This document shows, one piece after another, positions 44,201 to 54,262 of a DNA stretch of 64,000 nt (position 1 is the first letter of the stretch; every line of letters begins with the position of its first letter). The translations under genes and the position numbers were made by a program. The notes beneath the pieces were generated by a model that saw nothing but the letters and a program-made list of their open reading frames with translations, ran no database searches and was not told where the DNA came from. Source of the DNA: CAWGCE01 sp964480915 (lineage in GTDB: Bacteria; Planctomycetota; Planctomycetia; Pirellulales; Pirellulaceae); assembly GCA_964480915.1 (NCBI GenBank), contig CAYZRS010000016.1, positions 1 to 64,000 on the forward strand, read 5' to 3'.

Positions 44201-45523
44201 CTAGGGGCGAGGAGCGTTGGCCGACAAGGAGTTTGCCGGAGAGGCCGCTCGTGCTCCTTCGTCGTTCATCGCGTTGGGCGATGGACTGTTGGGGTATTCG
44301 TAGGGGCCCGGCAGCAGCCGAATCAAAGGAGAAAACGCCCAGACGGCCAAGCGTTGTCCTTGAGGGTGCGAGCTAAACACAACGGTCCGCTTGGCGTCTG
44401 GCGACGCGACCGATGGAATCGTCTGGGTCCCCACATGACGCAAGGCTAGGAAAGCGGCCAAGTAAAGGATGGCGGATGCGAACGCCGCGTCGGCCAGCCA
44501 GCCAAACCGCATGGAGGGCGCTCGCTGGGGTGTAGGTTGACGATCTTGAGGGTGTCGACCGCCATTCGCTCCCGACACTGTTGGCACTGCCGCTGGCATC
44601 GCCGCTCCAACCGTTGGCATTTCGGCACCAGTCGTCGCAAATTCAGATCCGGCCGCATGGATCGCAGCGCCGTCCGCCATCGCTGGGTTCGTTCCGCGGC
44701 TCGCATCCAACTCACGAACGAGCTCAGCTCCGTAAAGGATGATCGCCACCGCGTAATAATTCCAAAGCATGATCGCTAGGAATCCACCGATGACTCCGTA
44801 AGCGCTCGCGTAGTGACTGCCGATGACGAATCGACTGACGGCAATCAATCCGACTTCCCATACGCAGGCAACGAACAATCCGCCGCGCCAAGCATGACGC
44901 CAATGAATGGGCACGGTTGGTAAGAAGCGATACAACGTCGCGACGGCAAGTGCATTGAGGCCGACCTCAACGCTCAATTCGGCCGCCCACCACAGCCAAG
45001 AAACAGAGTTGAGGTCGACGGTCGACTGGACTGTTTTTAAGGCGACATTGGCCACGAAAACGGCGATCACCATCAGCCCCATCGCACACATGAGCGCGAA
45101 GGCTCGTAGCCTGGCTTGGAACAGGTGGCGAATCGATTGCACCCAGGTCAGGTTGCTCGTCGATCGGCTGTTCCAGATGCGAGCGAATGCACTTTCGAAC
45201 TGAGCAAAAATGGCCAACGCGGAGAACAACAGGATAGCGATACCAATGGGTCCTGAGACGGTCGAGTAATTTTCAACGTGAACAAGTGTTTGCTCGACAG
45301 CATCGGCCAAGGCCGGCGCGACTTGATCGCTGATGGTTTGCAGGAGATAGATCCGCGCATCGTGTCCGGAATCGGTCCATTTGAAGAAGACGCCCAGTGC
45401 GGAGGTTAGCACCAGCAGCACGGGAAACAGCGAGAGCGCCAGGTAGTACGAGACGGCGGCCGCTTGAAGTGGCGCTTCGTCCCGTTGCCAACGCCGAGTT
45501 GTTTTTAGGAACAGATCGATCAT
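44201..45523 (-). CDS. YihY/BrkB-family inner membrane protein
   Basis: 440 residues. Six membrane helices in the first 280 residues match the YihY/BrkB family (AAAVSYYLALSLFPVLLVLTSAL, and a late FVIGSHYASAYGVIGGFLAIMLWNYYAVAIILYGAEL). A Pro/Ala-rich linker is followed by one extra hydrophobic segment (about 340-362) and a hydrophilic tail absent in short members. The family is poorly characterised; some members were first thought to be ribonuclease BN. It sits just downstream of lpxI. Confidence 0.85.
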   Translation of the reverse strand: MIDLFLKTTRRWQRDEAPLQAAAVSYYLALSLFPVLLVLTSALGVFFKWTDSGHDARIYLLQTISDQVAPALADAVEQTLVHVENYSTVSGPIGIAILLFSALAIFAQFESAFARIWNSRSTSNLTWVQSIRHLFQARLRAFALMCAMGLMVIAVFVANVALKTVQSTVDLNSVSWLWWAAELSVEVGLNALAVATLYRFLPTVPIHWRHAWRGGLFVACVWEVGLIAVSRFVIGSHYASAYGVIGGFLAIMLWNYYAVAIILYGAELVRELDASRGTNPAMADGAAIHAAGSEFATTGAEMPTVGAAMPAAVPTVSGANGGRHPQDRQPTPQRAPSMRFGWLADAAFASAILYLAAFLALRHVGTQTIPSVASPDAKRTVVFSSHPQGQRLAVWAFSPLIRLLPGPYEYPNSPSPNAMNDEGARAASPANSLSANAPRP

Positions 45524-45547
45524 CGTTGGTCTCGCGCGGTGGTGAAA

Positions 45548-46462
45548 TTACGCGGCTTGCAACAATTCGTTTTCCACGACACCATCGCGGACGGAAACAA
45601 TCGAGATGCCGTTTTGTTGAGCGAACTTGCGGACTTGTTCTTCGTCGATGATGACGGTCTTATCGGCCTCGACGGCGAGCACTTTGGCGCCGGTCTGTTT
45701 GAGCGTCTGCAGTGTACCGATGCCGATCGTCGGCACATCGAATCGCATGTCTTGTTGCGGTTTGGCAACTTTGACGACCGTAAAACCGCCACTCGGACAG
45801 AGTTGGCCGGCTCGACGGATGCATTGGTCGGTCCCTTCCACGGCTTCTACGGCCAAGACAGCCTGCCCTTTGACGACGACCGATTGTCCCACGTCGAGGC
45901 TGCCCATTTGTTTGGCCAATTTCCAACCATAGGCCACGTCTTGTTGTTGGGATCGATTGAGCTTGGCTCCACTGATGTGTCCGTATTTCACGAGTAGCTC
46001 CGGTACGAGATCGGTTGCAGGTGTGATGGTGATTCCATGTCGGCCGTATCCGTTGACCGCTGCCGTCAACAAAGAATCATCGCTCCGGTCGCGGCGACCG
46101 CTGACGAAGTGTGGGAAGTAAGATCGCATGCAGCAGAGGTCTGGGACGTGTCGCAACAAGAAGCCGCGTTGGAAGATCAAGACTTTATGAATCTTGCCCG
46201 CCATGGTCGCGGTCTCCACGCCATTCCGCTTTAGGTAGCGAACGTGAGCGCCCATCTTGGCTAGCCCGACGCGTTGAAAGTCATAGCAAACGTCTGCCAA
46301 GCCGCGATCGGCATGGCCATCGATCCCTAAGCAGAACACGCGATAGTTTCGCATGCGAAGCGCGTCGGCAATGACCAGCGGATAGCGTCCCCAACCGGCA
46401 ATCAGTCCGATGCGGGGTGAATCGTCGACATCGCGGTAGGCTTCGAGTGACATCGCGTTCAT
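45548..46462 (-). CDS. lpxI: UDP-2,3-diacylglucosamine pyrophosphatase LpxI
   Basis: Cleaves UDP-2,3-diacylglucosamine to lipid X in lipid A synthesis; it replaces LpxH in many alphaproteobacteria and some other phyla. 304 residues with the two-domain LpxI pattern: IGLIAGWGRYPLVIADALR at the start, MAGKIHKVLIF, SDDSLLTAAVNGYGRHGITITP and the C-terminal MRFDVPTIGIGTLQTLKQTGAKVLAVEADKT. lpxD lies 36 bases upstream on the same strand, consistent with function. Confidence 0.92.
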   Translation of the reverse strand: MNAMSLEAYRDVDDSPRIGLIAGWGRYPLVIADALRMRNYRVFCLGIDGHADRGLADVCYDFQRVGLAKMGAHVRYLKRNGVETATMAGKIHKVLIFQRGFLLRHVPDLCCMRSYFPHFVSGRRDRSDDSLLTAAVNGYGRHGITITPATDLVPELLVKYGHISGAKLNRSQQQDVAYGWKLAKQMGSLDVGQSVVVKGQAVLAVEAVEGTDQCIRRAGQLCPSGGFTVVKVAKPQQDMRFDVPTIGIGTLQTLKQTGAKVLAVEADKTVIIDEEQVRKFAQQNGISIVSVRDGVVENELLQAA

Positions 46463-46498
46463 AGAGAATTTCTTGGCTAAGTTTATCGGCGACCTCGA

Positions 46499-47551
46499 CT
46501 AAGCGGCCGAAGAATCGTTTTCTTCCGTTGTCGGATTGAGCTGGGCGACCGTTTTTTCAAGCTGCTTCACTCGCCGCACGGTTTTTACCAATTTTGCGCG
46601 GCTCATTATCATTTGTATCTCTTGGCGAGCAGGAATGGCCGGCGATCCGAGGTAACGTCCCGGCTTCTTGAGATCTTCGGTAACGCCCGCTTGCCCGCCA
46701 ATTTGGACTCCGCCGGCGATGTTGCAGTGATCTCTCACGCCCACCTGTCCCGCCATCACGACATAGTCGCCGGTTGTCGAGCTGCCGGCGATACCGACTT
46801 GAGAACAGAGTAAGTTGTGTTTGCCGATCTGACAGTTGTGACCAATCATCACCATGTTGTCGATCTTGGTGCCATCGCCGATGCGCGTCACGCCAAAAGT
46901 GGCTCGGTCGATGGTGGTGTTGGCACCGATTTCCACATCGCAGCCGATTTCTACCGTGCCGATCTGCGGAATCAGTTGATGCGTTCCACTGCTGGAGTCG
47001 TATCCGAAGCCGTCAGCTCCGAGCACAACGCCGGCATGAATTCGGCACCGATCGCCCACGATCGTTTCCTCGTAAAAAACGGCGCCAGGGAAGATCGTCA
47101 CGTCCTCGCCAATTTGGCAACCGGCCATCAAATGAACGCCAGCATGGATCGTGCAGCCTCGCCCAATCTGCACGTCGTCGCCGACCGTTGCGCCGGGATG
47201 GATGTCGACGTCGTCAGCAATATTTGCCGAAGGACTGATGTGAGCCGCCGGGCTGATTCCGATTCGTCGGCGCTGGCGAGGAGGTCGGAAGCGCTGCAGG
47301 ATTTCGGTGAACGCAATCCGCGGATTATCGACGACGATGTATGGTGTTTTGGGAGGGATGACATCGTGGGGAACTACAACCGCCGCCACTTCGGTGCCTT
47401 CCAGCTGTTCCAGCATCTGCTCACGATCGGCAAACGTGATGAAGCCAGGTCCCGCATCGGACAGCGAAGCTGCTCCTGAAATCGGCAACTGACCGTCGCC
47501 GTTCAATGAGCCTTCTACCAATTCGGCCAATTCCGACAGTCGAATCGACAT
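46499..47551 (-). CDS. lpxD: UDP-3-O-acylglucosamine N-acyltransferase
   Basis: Adds the second acyl chain to UDP-3-O-acylglucosamine in lipid A synthesis. 350 residues: an N-terminal uridine-binding domain (MSIRLSELAELVEGSL...GFITFADREQ), then many left-handed beta-helix hexapeptide repeats with the catalytic His segment MIGHNCQIGKHNLL. I start at ATG 47551 (AAAGGA 9 bases upstream); a longer frame to 47644 lacks family similarity. It forms an operon with lpxI. Confidence 0.95.
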   Translation of the reverse strand: MSIRLSELAELVEGSLNGDGQLPISGAASLSDAGPGFITFADREQMLEQLEGTEVAAVVVPHDVIPPKTPYIVVDNPRIAFTEILQRFRPPRQRRRIGISPAAHISPSANIADDVDIHPGATVGDDVQIGRGCTIHAGVHLMAGCQIGEDVTIFPGAVFYEETIVGDRCRIHAGVVLGADGFGYDSSSGTHQLIPQIGTVEIGCDVEIGANTTIDRATFGVTRIGDGTKIDNMVMIGHNCQIGKHNLLCSQVGIAGSSTTGDYVVMAGQVGVRDHCNIAGGVQIGGQAGVTEDLKKPGRYLGSPAIPARQEIQMIMSRAKLVKTVRRVKQLEKTVAQLNPTTEENDSSAA

Positions 47552-47768
47552 AATGCAGAGTCCTTTCTGCTGCAAAGGGGCGTGGCTGCCCGGTTTCGAT
47601 GCTTTCGGTGTCGGGATAGTACGAAGGCGGCCGCGAATCGACAATATGGAAGCGAGCGCAGCTCGGCGACCGCATGGAGGCCGGTCGTTGTTCGACGCTT
47701 AACGCATGTTGCTGGTCGTTTTCCACCAACTCGCTCTGTTTCTGCGAAGATTCGAGAGCCTAATTCCG

Positions 47769-48455
47769 CTAGCAGTCGTCAATGAGTGACAGCAAATCGG
47801 TCATCGTCGTGATCGAATCGCCGGGTTCCGGAGGCGTGTCGTCGTTGCGATTGAGCCACAACGAATTCCAACCGACCGACCGTGGACCCAGATAATCATT
47901 CTGCCAATCGTCCCCGATCATCAGCAGTTGCTGTGGTGACAAATTCAGGCGCTCTGCAATGAAGCCATAAAATTCGCTTTGCGGCTTCGAGACTTGCATC
48001 GCCGCCGACCCAAAAATGTGGTCGCATTTCTGAAACACGTCGTGCCCGGCACAAATTGTCGCCAGCCGCTCGTCAAAATTGGATCCGACCACGTAGCGAA
48101 TGCCTCGTCTGTCGAGTCCTTCCCAGGTCGGCCGCACGTCGTCATAGACAGCCCAGGCGGACGGTTGCGAGTAATGCTGCCACAACTCGTCAAACAACTG
48201 CGTGGTGGATTCGAGCTCGACGAATATCTTGGCGATGACCTCTTTCCAAATCACCCGTTGATCGGCTTCGCCGGTATTGTCCCAGCAGATTTCGGTGAAG
48301 TGTTTCGAAAATCGCTTCCCGACCTGAGCCTCGGACAGTGATACGCCATGCCGCTCACCTGCCGCGACGTAAACTTTCGTGAATCGAGGTTCGGGTCGGA
48401 TTAAGGTCCAGGCGGCATCGAACACAACGGTCTGCAGATGGTTCGTCACGGGCAT
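47769..48455 (-). CDS. HAD-superfamily hydrolase
   Basis: 228 residues. The nucleophile motif reads VVFDAAWTLIRP, with Asp as nucleophile, and a late MIGDDWQNDYLGPRSVGW supplies the acidic metal residues; GSNFDER is the middle Ser/Thr motif. The usual second Asp (DxD) is Ala, as in some members with other activities. ATG 48455 is preferred so the gene starts 41 bases after the rseP stop. Substrate unknown. Confidence 0.85.
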   Translation of the reverse strand: MPVTNHLQTVVFDAAWTLIRPEPRFTKVYVAAGERHGVSLSEAQVGKRFSKHFTEICWDNTGEADQRVIWKEVIAKIFVELESTTQLFDELWQHYSQPSAWAVYDDVRPTWEGLDRRGIRYVVGSNFDERLATICAGHDVFQKCDHIFGSAAMQVSKPQSEFYGFIAERLNLSPQQLLMIGDDWQNDYLGPRSVGWNSLWLNRNDDTPPEPGDSITTMTDLLSLIDDC

Positions 48456-48495
48456 GGTGATGTCCGAGTATTCATCATTCGCGGCGAAAGACGCC

Positions 48496-50583
48496 TTAGC
48501 TCTTGAAACCGAATCGGTAGAAGTCCATGCCGAACACAAACACCATCAAAGCGAGGATGAATGATAGCCCCAGCATGGTCAATCCAAAAGCGACCCGTTC
48601 ATTGACCGGTTTGCCGAAGATGCCTTCGTACAGCAGGAACATCATGTGCCCGCCATCAAGCACCGGAATCGGAAGGAAGTTAAGCACGGCCAAGTTGGCG
48701 CTCAAGAGTGTCAAGAAGATCAACAGGCGAGGGATGCCAGCGGAAGCTTCCGATGTCGCGATGACGCCGATCGACACTGGCCCGCCCAAACTGCGATATA
48801 AGTCTTTGATTTTTCGGAGCGTGAAAAAGACGTGCCCGATACCCTCCTTCGTCTCACGCACTCCCAAGGAAAAGGCCTCGCCCCAGGAGGTCGCCGTGCG
48901 CGTCTCACTCAGTTGCTTGCACACAATTCCGCGCTCTGGATAGAAAGAGGTGGCGGAGTCTGCCGGCTGCATGATGGCAGTTTTCGATTCGCTGCCTCGT
49001 TGGTACTGCACGTGGACTTCGATACCGTCGGGTAGCTCTTGCAGTTTGAGGAAATGAGCTCCCCAGCCTCGGTTTTCGGCCGTAAATTTCGTTTCCTCGC
49101 CCAGCGCGAATCGCAACGATTGGTCCGATGTAAAGGTCGCCCCATCGGCTGCCACGACCATGAACGAAGTGATCTGATCGCCCGGTTCGATGCCCGCTTC
49201 TGCGGCCGGTCCGCCCGCGACGACCGAATTCACCGAATCCTCAAGGTAAAAAGCGATCCCCAATGTTTCGGACGAGACAGCGCCGCCCATCCGTTTCGGC
49301 CAGCCGATCTGTGTCGGCGTGCGCGGGGCCAACGTGACGCTCATTTCTTCATCGCCCCGTTTGAGCTTGATCGACACTTCTTGTCCGATGGAGGTCAGTA
49401 ACTCTTCATCGATGAGTAACGGGTTGCCGATTTCATCGTCGTTGATCGCGATGAGCATATCGCCGGCACGAATTCCGGCCGCCTCAGCCGGCGAGCCGGC
49501 CTGCACGCCAATAATCGGCCCCATGTTCATTTCGACACCGAGCGTGCGCAGTTTCTGCGGCGGTAGCGTCACATTCAGCAGCGTCTTTGCTTCGGTCTCT
49601 TTGACCGTGCGTTCAATCTCCAGTTCCAAATCATCGTCGTTGTGAAGGATGAGGAAATCGGCGAGATCGTGGTAAGAACTGATACTGCGTGTTTCACCAT
49701 CGGCGGAAGCGGACACGATTTTGTCGCCATCAAGCAGATTGGATCTGGCCACGATCGAATAATCGTCGAGCTCGCTTTTGCCAATGATGTTCGAGCTGCC
49801 AGACAGCACGCCAATCGTGGGCAGGCCGGTCTCTTTTTTGAACGGGCTGTTAGGCGTAACATCTAACCACGATTCGGCACCGTCGCGCCGAACTCGAATC
49901 GGCAGCATGTTCCCTTCGCCCGTTTCGACGACCTTCTGCATCAGCTCCCGTCGGAATCGTAGCGAATCGGACGGTTCGCTCTCTTTACCCAGTTGCACAA
50001 TCCGATCGCCAGGTTGGAAGCCGGCCGTCCAGGCAGGATCGCCGGGCATTGTGGAGCCGATCACGCACGGCAGGTATTTGACTCCAAACTTATAAGCGAC
50101 GGTTGCGAACAGTACGCCGAAGATCAAATTCATGATGACGCCGGCAGAGATGATCGCCATCCGCTGTGGCACGGTCTTGGCCGGATAGCTGCGCGGGTCG
50201 AGTTCGTACTCTTCTTCACCGGCGGCGTTGGTTTTTTTGATGCGGATGCGGGCGTTCTCTTCCGCGGCCGCGCCCGGGTTGTCGTCTTGTCCCAGCATCT
50301 TCACGTAGCCGCCGAGCGGCACAATTCCAATGCCGTATTCGGTTTCTCCTACCTGCTTTTTGAACAGCGAGGCGGGCAGCTTAATCGGTCCAAATTGCAA
50401 TGGCACGTCGAAGCCCACATAGAACTTTTCACATTTGACGCCGCATGCTTTGGCTACCAAAAAGTGTCCCAGTTCGTGGACGAAGATGACCAAGCCTAAC
50501 CCGAAGGCGGCCTTGCTGAAGGAAATCAGATTTTGCGGATCGGTCCAAAACGACAAGAACGATCCTAAGACGTACAAATCCAC
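48496..50583 (-). CDS. rseP: Site-2 intramembrane metalloprotease RseP
   Basis: Cleaves membrane proteins such as anti-sigma factors in the inner membrane. 695 residues. The zinc motif FVHELGHF is at 35-42 (H36, E37, H40), and the third ligand lies in VLDGGHMM near residue 640. PDZ-like domains fill the long middle part (for example GSPAEAAGIRAGDMLIAI and GGPAAEAGIEPGDQITS), more than the two usual in E. coli, making the protein longer than the 450-residue norm. dxr overlaps its start by 19 bases. Confidence 0.94.
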   Translation of the reverse strand: MDLYVLGSFLSFWTDPQNLISFSKAAFGLGLVIFVHELGHFLVAKACGVKCEKFYVGFDVPLQFGPIKLPASLFKKQVGETEYGIGIVPLGGYVKMLGQDDNPGAAAEENARIRIKKTNAAGEEEYELDPRSYPAKTVPQRMAIISAGVIMNLIFGVLFATVAYKFGVKYLPCVIGSTMPGDPAWTAGFQPGDRIVQLGKESEPSDSLRFRRELMQKVVETGEGNMLPIRVRRDGAESWLDVTPNSPFKKETGLPTIGVLSGSSNIIGKSELDDYSIVARSNLLDGDKIVSASADGETRSISSYHDLADFLILHNDDDLELEIERTVKETEAKTLLNVTLPPQKLRTLGVEMNMGPIIGVQAGSPAEAAGIRAGDMLIAINDDEIGNPLLIDEELLTSIGQEVSIKLKRGDEEMSVTLAPRTPTQIGWPKRMGGAVSSETLGIAFYLEDSVNSVVAGGPAAEAGIEPGDQITSFMVVAADGATFTSDQSLRFALGEETKFTAENRGWGAHFLKLQELPDGIEVHVQYQRGSESKTAIMQPADSATSFYPERGIVCKQLSETRTATSWGEAFSLGVRETKEGIGHVFFTLRKIKDLYRSLGGPVSIGVIATSEASAGIPRLLIFLTLLSANLAVLNFLPIPVLDGGHMMFLLYEGIFGKPVNERVAFGLTMLGLSFILALMVFVFGMDFYRFGFKS

Positions 50584-51773
50584 CTAGTTACCTCCGCCCG
50601 AGCCCACTGGTCCAATTGGAAAAGTGTTTCCAAAGTTGGCTGTGGGTCAAACTGATGATTTTCCAAAACTGAACGACAGGCCGGCACGATATCCAAAAAC
50701 GGCATTTTCCCCGCCATAAATTCCGCGACAGCCACTTCGTTGGCCGCGTTCATGATAACGCCGGCCGTACCGCCCGAACGAGCCACATCCAGCCCCAACT
50801 CGATGGCTGGGAACCGCTCCAGATCGGGTGGCTCCAAGGACAACGTGGCTGGTTGGGATCGATCCCAGGGCACCGTGGTTGTAGCCCATCGCTCAGGATA
50901 CGACAGCGCGTATTGAATCGGCAGCTTCATATCGGGGGGGCTCATTTGAGCCACGACCGAACCATCGACGAATTCGACGAGGGAATGAATGATCGATTGG
51001 GGATGGACCAATACCTCGATTTGTTCGGCCAAAACACCGAAAAGCCAGCGAGCCTCGACAATTTCCAAGGCCTTATTCATCATGGTGGCCGAATCGATGG
51101 TGATTTTCGGGCCCATGTTCCAAGTTGGGTGGTCCAGCGCCTGTTCGACCGTAACCTGTGATAGCTGTTCCGCTGTGAAGGTGCGAAAGGGACCGCCGCT
51201 GGCAGTGAGAATGATCCGCCTGACATCCTCGCGTCGACCGGCGGCCAATGCTTGGAATATCGCGCTGTGCTCGCTGTCGACCGGAAGAACCTGAGCCCCC
51301 GATTTCAAAGCCATCGCATTGACCAGCGGCCCAGCCACGACCATGGTTTCCTTGTTCGCCAGCGCGACACGTTTGCCATTCGCGACGGCCGCCCAAGTGC
51401 TGCGCAAGCCCGCACTGCCGACAATCGCCGCGACGACCGTATCAATTTCTGCGTGGCTGGCGATTGATTCCAAAGCCGATTCGCCGACCAACAATTCGGT
51501 TTCTTGCGGGAGACCGCTCCAATCAAAATCGGCTGCCAACGCTTCGTCAGCCGCCACAACCCAGCGTGGTTTAAATTCTTGCGCTTGAGCCACCAGAACT
51601 GCCAGTTGAGTTCGTGCCGAAAGTGCCGTAACTTCCACCCGCCCCGTTGCCGCTCGAGCGACGTCGAGTGTGCTGGTGCCGATACTACCGGTCGAACCCA
51701 AGACGGCGATCCGCTGGAGGCTGGGTGTCTCGGTCGATCGGTCGACTTCTTGCTGCGGTTTAGGGTGATTCAT
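50565..51773 (-). CDS. dxr: 1-deoxy-D-xylulose 5-phosphate reductoisomerase
   Basis: Second step of the MEP isoprenoid pathway. 402 residues with the NADPH motif AVLGSTGSIGTSTL, LANKETMVVAG, the metal and substrate region VDSEHSAIFQ, ILTASGGPFR and MGPKITIDSATMMNKALE. ATG 51773 gives a normal length; a longer frame would add 39 unrelated residues. It overlaps rseP by 19 bases; dxr and rseP are commonly neighbours in bacteria. ispE lies elsewhere in the window. Confidence 0.96.
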   Translation of the reverse strand: MNHPKPQQEVDRSTETPSLQRIAVLGSTGSIGTSTLDVARAATGRVEVTALSARTQLAVLVAQAQEFKPRWVVAADEALAADFDWSGLPQETELLVGESALESIASHAEIDTVVAAIVGSAGLRSTWAAVANGKRVALANKETMVVAGPLVNAMALKSGAQVLPVDSEHSAIFQALAAGRREDVRRIILTASGGPFRTFTAEQLSQVTVEQALDHPTWNMGPKITIDSATMMNKALEIVEARWLFGVLAEQIEVLVHPQSIIHSLVEFVDGSVVAQMSPPDMKLPIQYALSYPERWATTTVPWDRSQPATLSLEPPDLERFPAIELGLDVARSGGTAGVIMNAANEVAVAEFMAGKMPFLDIVPACRSVLENHQFDPQPTLETLFQLDQWARAEVTRWICTS

Positions 51774-52106
51774 CGATTCCGATCTACGTGGTTGCCAGGT
51801 GGCATGGAACCGAAATTCGGTTGCATTGTGTAAACATTGAACCGCTTCGAGTGGCATCAAAATGCCGGCCGAGCGATGTGATTGGCCCATGGCTTGACGT
51901 AAATATTGGACCAGAGCGCCCCAAGTGTAACAATTAGACGGTTTTCCGGGGGATAGGAGCCGTCTGGCATTTTATTTGCTTTCTTCATTTGTTGGAGGCA
52001 GGAGAGTGCCGAATTTTAGGACTGCCGCCGTAGAACGACCACTCGAAACAGATTTCTCAGATTCTCTTTGTTGATCAGTGCCTCGCCGATGTGAGGTCCC
52101 AAGCGC

Positions 52107-52112
52107 TATAAT
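52107..52112 (+). promoter_or_regulatory. Possible -10 box for ftsH
   Basis: A perfect TATAAT lies 57 bases before ATG 52170 in the region between divergent dxr and ftsH. No good -35 box is found at the right distance, so this is tentative. Confidence 0.35.
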
Positions 52113-52169
52113 GGCCGCAGACATAGGGAACAAAACTAGCCACAACCGCGTGGCGGGCGAAAAAAGAAT

Positions 52170-54227
52170 ATGACTGAAGACAAGAATCGACCTTCGCGCA
52201 ACGGCGAAAACAAGAACTCCTCGGCCAGTTTCAGCTTTCTGGTCTATACGCTTATCTTTGGCGTCGCGATCGCCGGTGGGGTGATGTACCTCTCACGCGT
52301 GGCCACGGACAACATCTCGTACGTCGATCTACTTCGCTTGGCCGAAGTCACCAAGTTGGATGCAAAAGGTGAGAAGGTTGATGGAAGTGCGGGCCAACTG
52401 ACGATTGCCAACGGCGATCGGAAAATCAAGTACTCGAATTTACGTGAAGTACGCGTCGGGCCCTATCTGGTCACAGGAAAAGTCAATCGGGAAATCATTT
52501 CACCGAAAGAGCCCAATCACTCGCCGAACCCAAGCGCCAAGTTTCGTACGAACACCAGCTCGAAAGACGACGCTGAGAAGAAGCTCACCGATTTGTTGAT
52601 GGCCAACAACGTCGACTGGGAGTATGTCTCGGCACCGAGTATTTGGAGTTCTTACGCGCCGATGCTGCTTGTGAGTGGCCTCTTCATCTTACTGTTCCTG
52701 ATGATGATGCGTCGCTTGGGCGGTGCCGGTTCTCCGATGGCATTCGGTCGCAGCCGCGGTCGTTTATACGCTCAAGAGGATCTTGGCGTCATGTTTGACG
52801 ACGTGGCCGGCATTGAAGAAGCGGTTGAAGAAGTCAAGGAAGTGGTCGATTTTTTGAAGTCGCCGGAAAAATATCAAAGACTCGGTGGAAGAATTCCCAA
52901 GGGCGTCTTGCTTGTGGGTCCTCCGGGCACAGGGAAAACGTTGCTGGCCAAAGCGATCGCCGGTGAAGCGGGCGTACCGTTCTTCAGCCTGTCCGGTTCT
53001 GACTTTGTCGAGATGTTCGTCGGCGTAGGGGCAGCTCGCGTCCGTGATATGTTTGAACAGGCGGTCGCCAAAGCGCCCTGTATCATTTTTATCGACGAGT
53101 TAGACGCGCTGGGGAAAATGCGTGGCAATAGCGGTATCGGTGGCCACGATGAACGTGAGCAAACACTCAACGCGCTTCTGGTCGAGATGGATGGTTTCGA
53201 TTCCAACAGTGGCGTGATCGTGATGGCGGCTACTAACCGCCCAGAAATGCTCGATCAAGCACTCTTGCGACCTGGTCGATTCGACCGGCAAGTCTTGGTC
53301 GATCGTCCCGACGTGCGTGGTCGGGAACAGATTCTCAAAGTGCACGTGAAAAATGTAAAGCTCGACGAGTCGGTCAATTTGAAAGAGGTCGCGGCGATTA
53401 GTCCCGGGTTTGCCGGTGCCGATCTGGCCAACTTGGTCAATGAAGCGGCCCTCTTGGCGGCACGTAAGGAAAAGTCGAGTGTCGGCATGGATGAATTCAA
53501 CGATGGTGTGGAACGCGTCACGGCCGGGCTGGAAAAGAAACAACGCGTGATGAACGAAGATGAAAAGAATCGCGTCGCTTATCACGAAGCGGGCCACGCA
53601 CTGGTCGCTTACAGTCTTCCCAATACCGATCCGGTACACAAAGTGTCCATCATTCCACGTGGTTTCGCGGCACTTGGGTACACACTTCAGCGGCCCGCAA
53701 GCGACCGCTACCTGATGACACAGAGCGAACTGGAAAGCCGTATTCAGGTGCTGCTGGCGGGGACGATTACCGAAGAGATGATCTATGGAGACATTTCCAC
53801 GGGTGCTCAAAACGACCTGGAACGGGCGACCGAAATTGCTCGCTCGATGGTCATGGACTACGGCATGAGCGATCTGGGCCGCGTCAACTATCGTGAGAGT
53901 GCCCGGTCGCCATTCATCGCCACCTCAGGTGAAGAACGTGTCCATAGCTTCAGCGAAGAGACGGCTCGCGAAATTGACAAAGAAGTGCGCCGTATCTTGG
54001 ACGAGTCGTTAAGTGCGACTGCCGATATTCTCGAAGTCCGCAAAGACGCTTTAGTCGCCGTTGCTGAGACGCTGATCGATATCGAATCGATGGATGGTAC
54101 CGACTTGGCTCGCATCATTGACGAGCACACCACCGGACCGAAAGTCGTGCCCGGTACCGATACTGCGAAGCGGTCAAACGGGATTCCCGATACGACGAAT
54201 GAAGGAAACTCGGAACAGACCGGCTAG
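52170..54227 (+). CDS. ftsH: ATP-dependent zinc metalloprotease FtsH
   Basis: Membrane-anchored AAA+ protease for quality control of inner membrane and regulatory proteins. 685 residues: two helices (about 22-41 and 163-180), Walker A GPPGTGKT (250-257), IIFIDELDA (306-313), second region of homology AATNRPEMLD and the zinc motif HEAGH at 472-476. The segment after HEAGH is typical (YGDISTGAQNDLERAT). A Thr/Ser/Asn-rich tail ends the protein. It is divergent from dxr. Confidence 0.96.
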   Translation: MTEDKNRPSRNGENKNSSASFSFLVYTLIFGVAIAGGVMYLSRVATDNISYVDLLRLAEVTKLDAKGEKVDGSAGQLTIANGDRKIKYSNLREVRVGPYLVTGKVNREIISPKEPNHSPNPSAKFRTNTSSKDDAEKKLTDLLMANNVDWEYVSAPSIWSSYAPMLLVSGLFILLFLMMMRRLGGAGSPMAFGRSRGRLYAQEDLGVMFDDVAGIEEAVEEVKEVVDFLKSPEKYQRLGGRIPKGVLLVGPPGTGKTLLAKAIAGEAGVPFFSLSGSDFVEMFVGVGAARVRDMFEQAVAKAPCIIFIDELDALGKMRGNSGIGGHDEREQTLNALLVEMDGFDSNSGVIVMAATNRPEMLDQALLRPGRFDRQVLVDRPDVRGREQILKVHVKNVKLDESVNLKEVAAISPGFAGADLANLVNEAALLAARKEKSSVGMDEFNDGVERVTAGLEKKQRVMNEDEKNRVAYHEAGHALVAYSLPNTDPVHKVSIIPRGFAALGYTLQRPASDRYLMTQSELESRIQVLLAGTITEEMIYGDISTGAQNDLERATEIARSMVMDYGMSDLGRVNYRESARSPFIATSGEERVHSFSEETAREIDKEVRRILDESLSATADILEVRKDALVAVAETLIDIESMDGTDLARIIDEHTTGPKVVPGTDTAKRSNGIPDTTNEGNSEQTG

Positions 54228-54262
54228 TGCTTCTGGCAATACGCCAAGGATCGTGTTGACGG

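Noticed and set aside
51936..51965. Inverted repeat AGACGG...CCGTCT followed by T-rich DNA between dxr and ftsH
   Set aside because: It lies between two divergent genes with no transcript to terminate and the stem is short; chance is likely.
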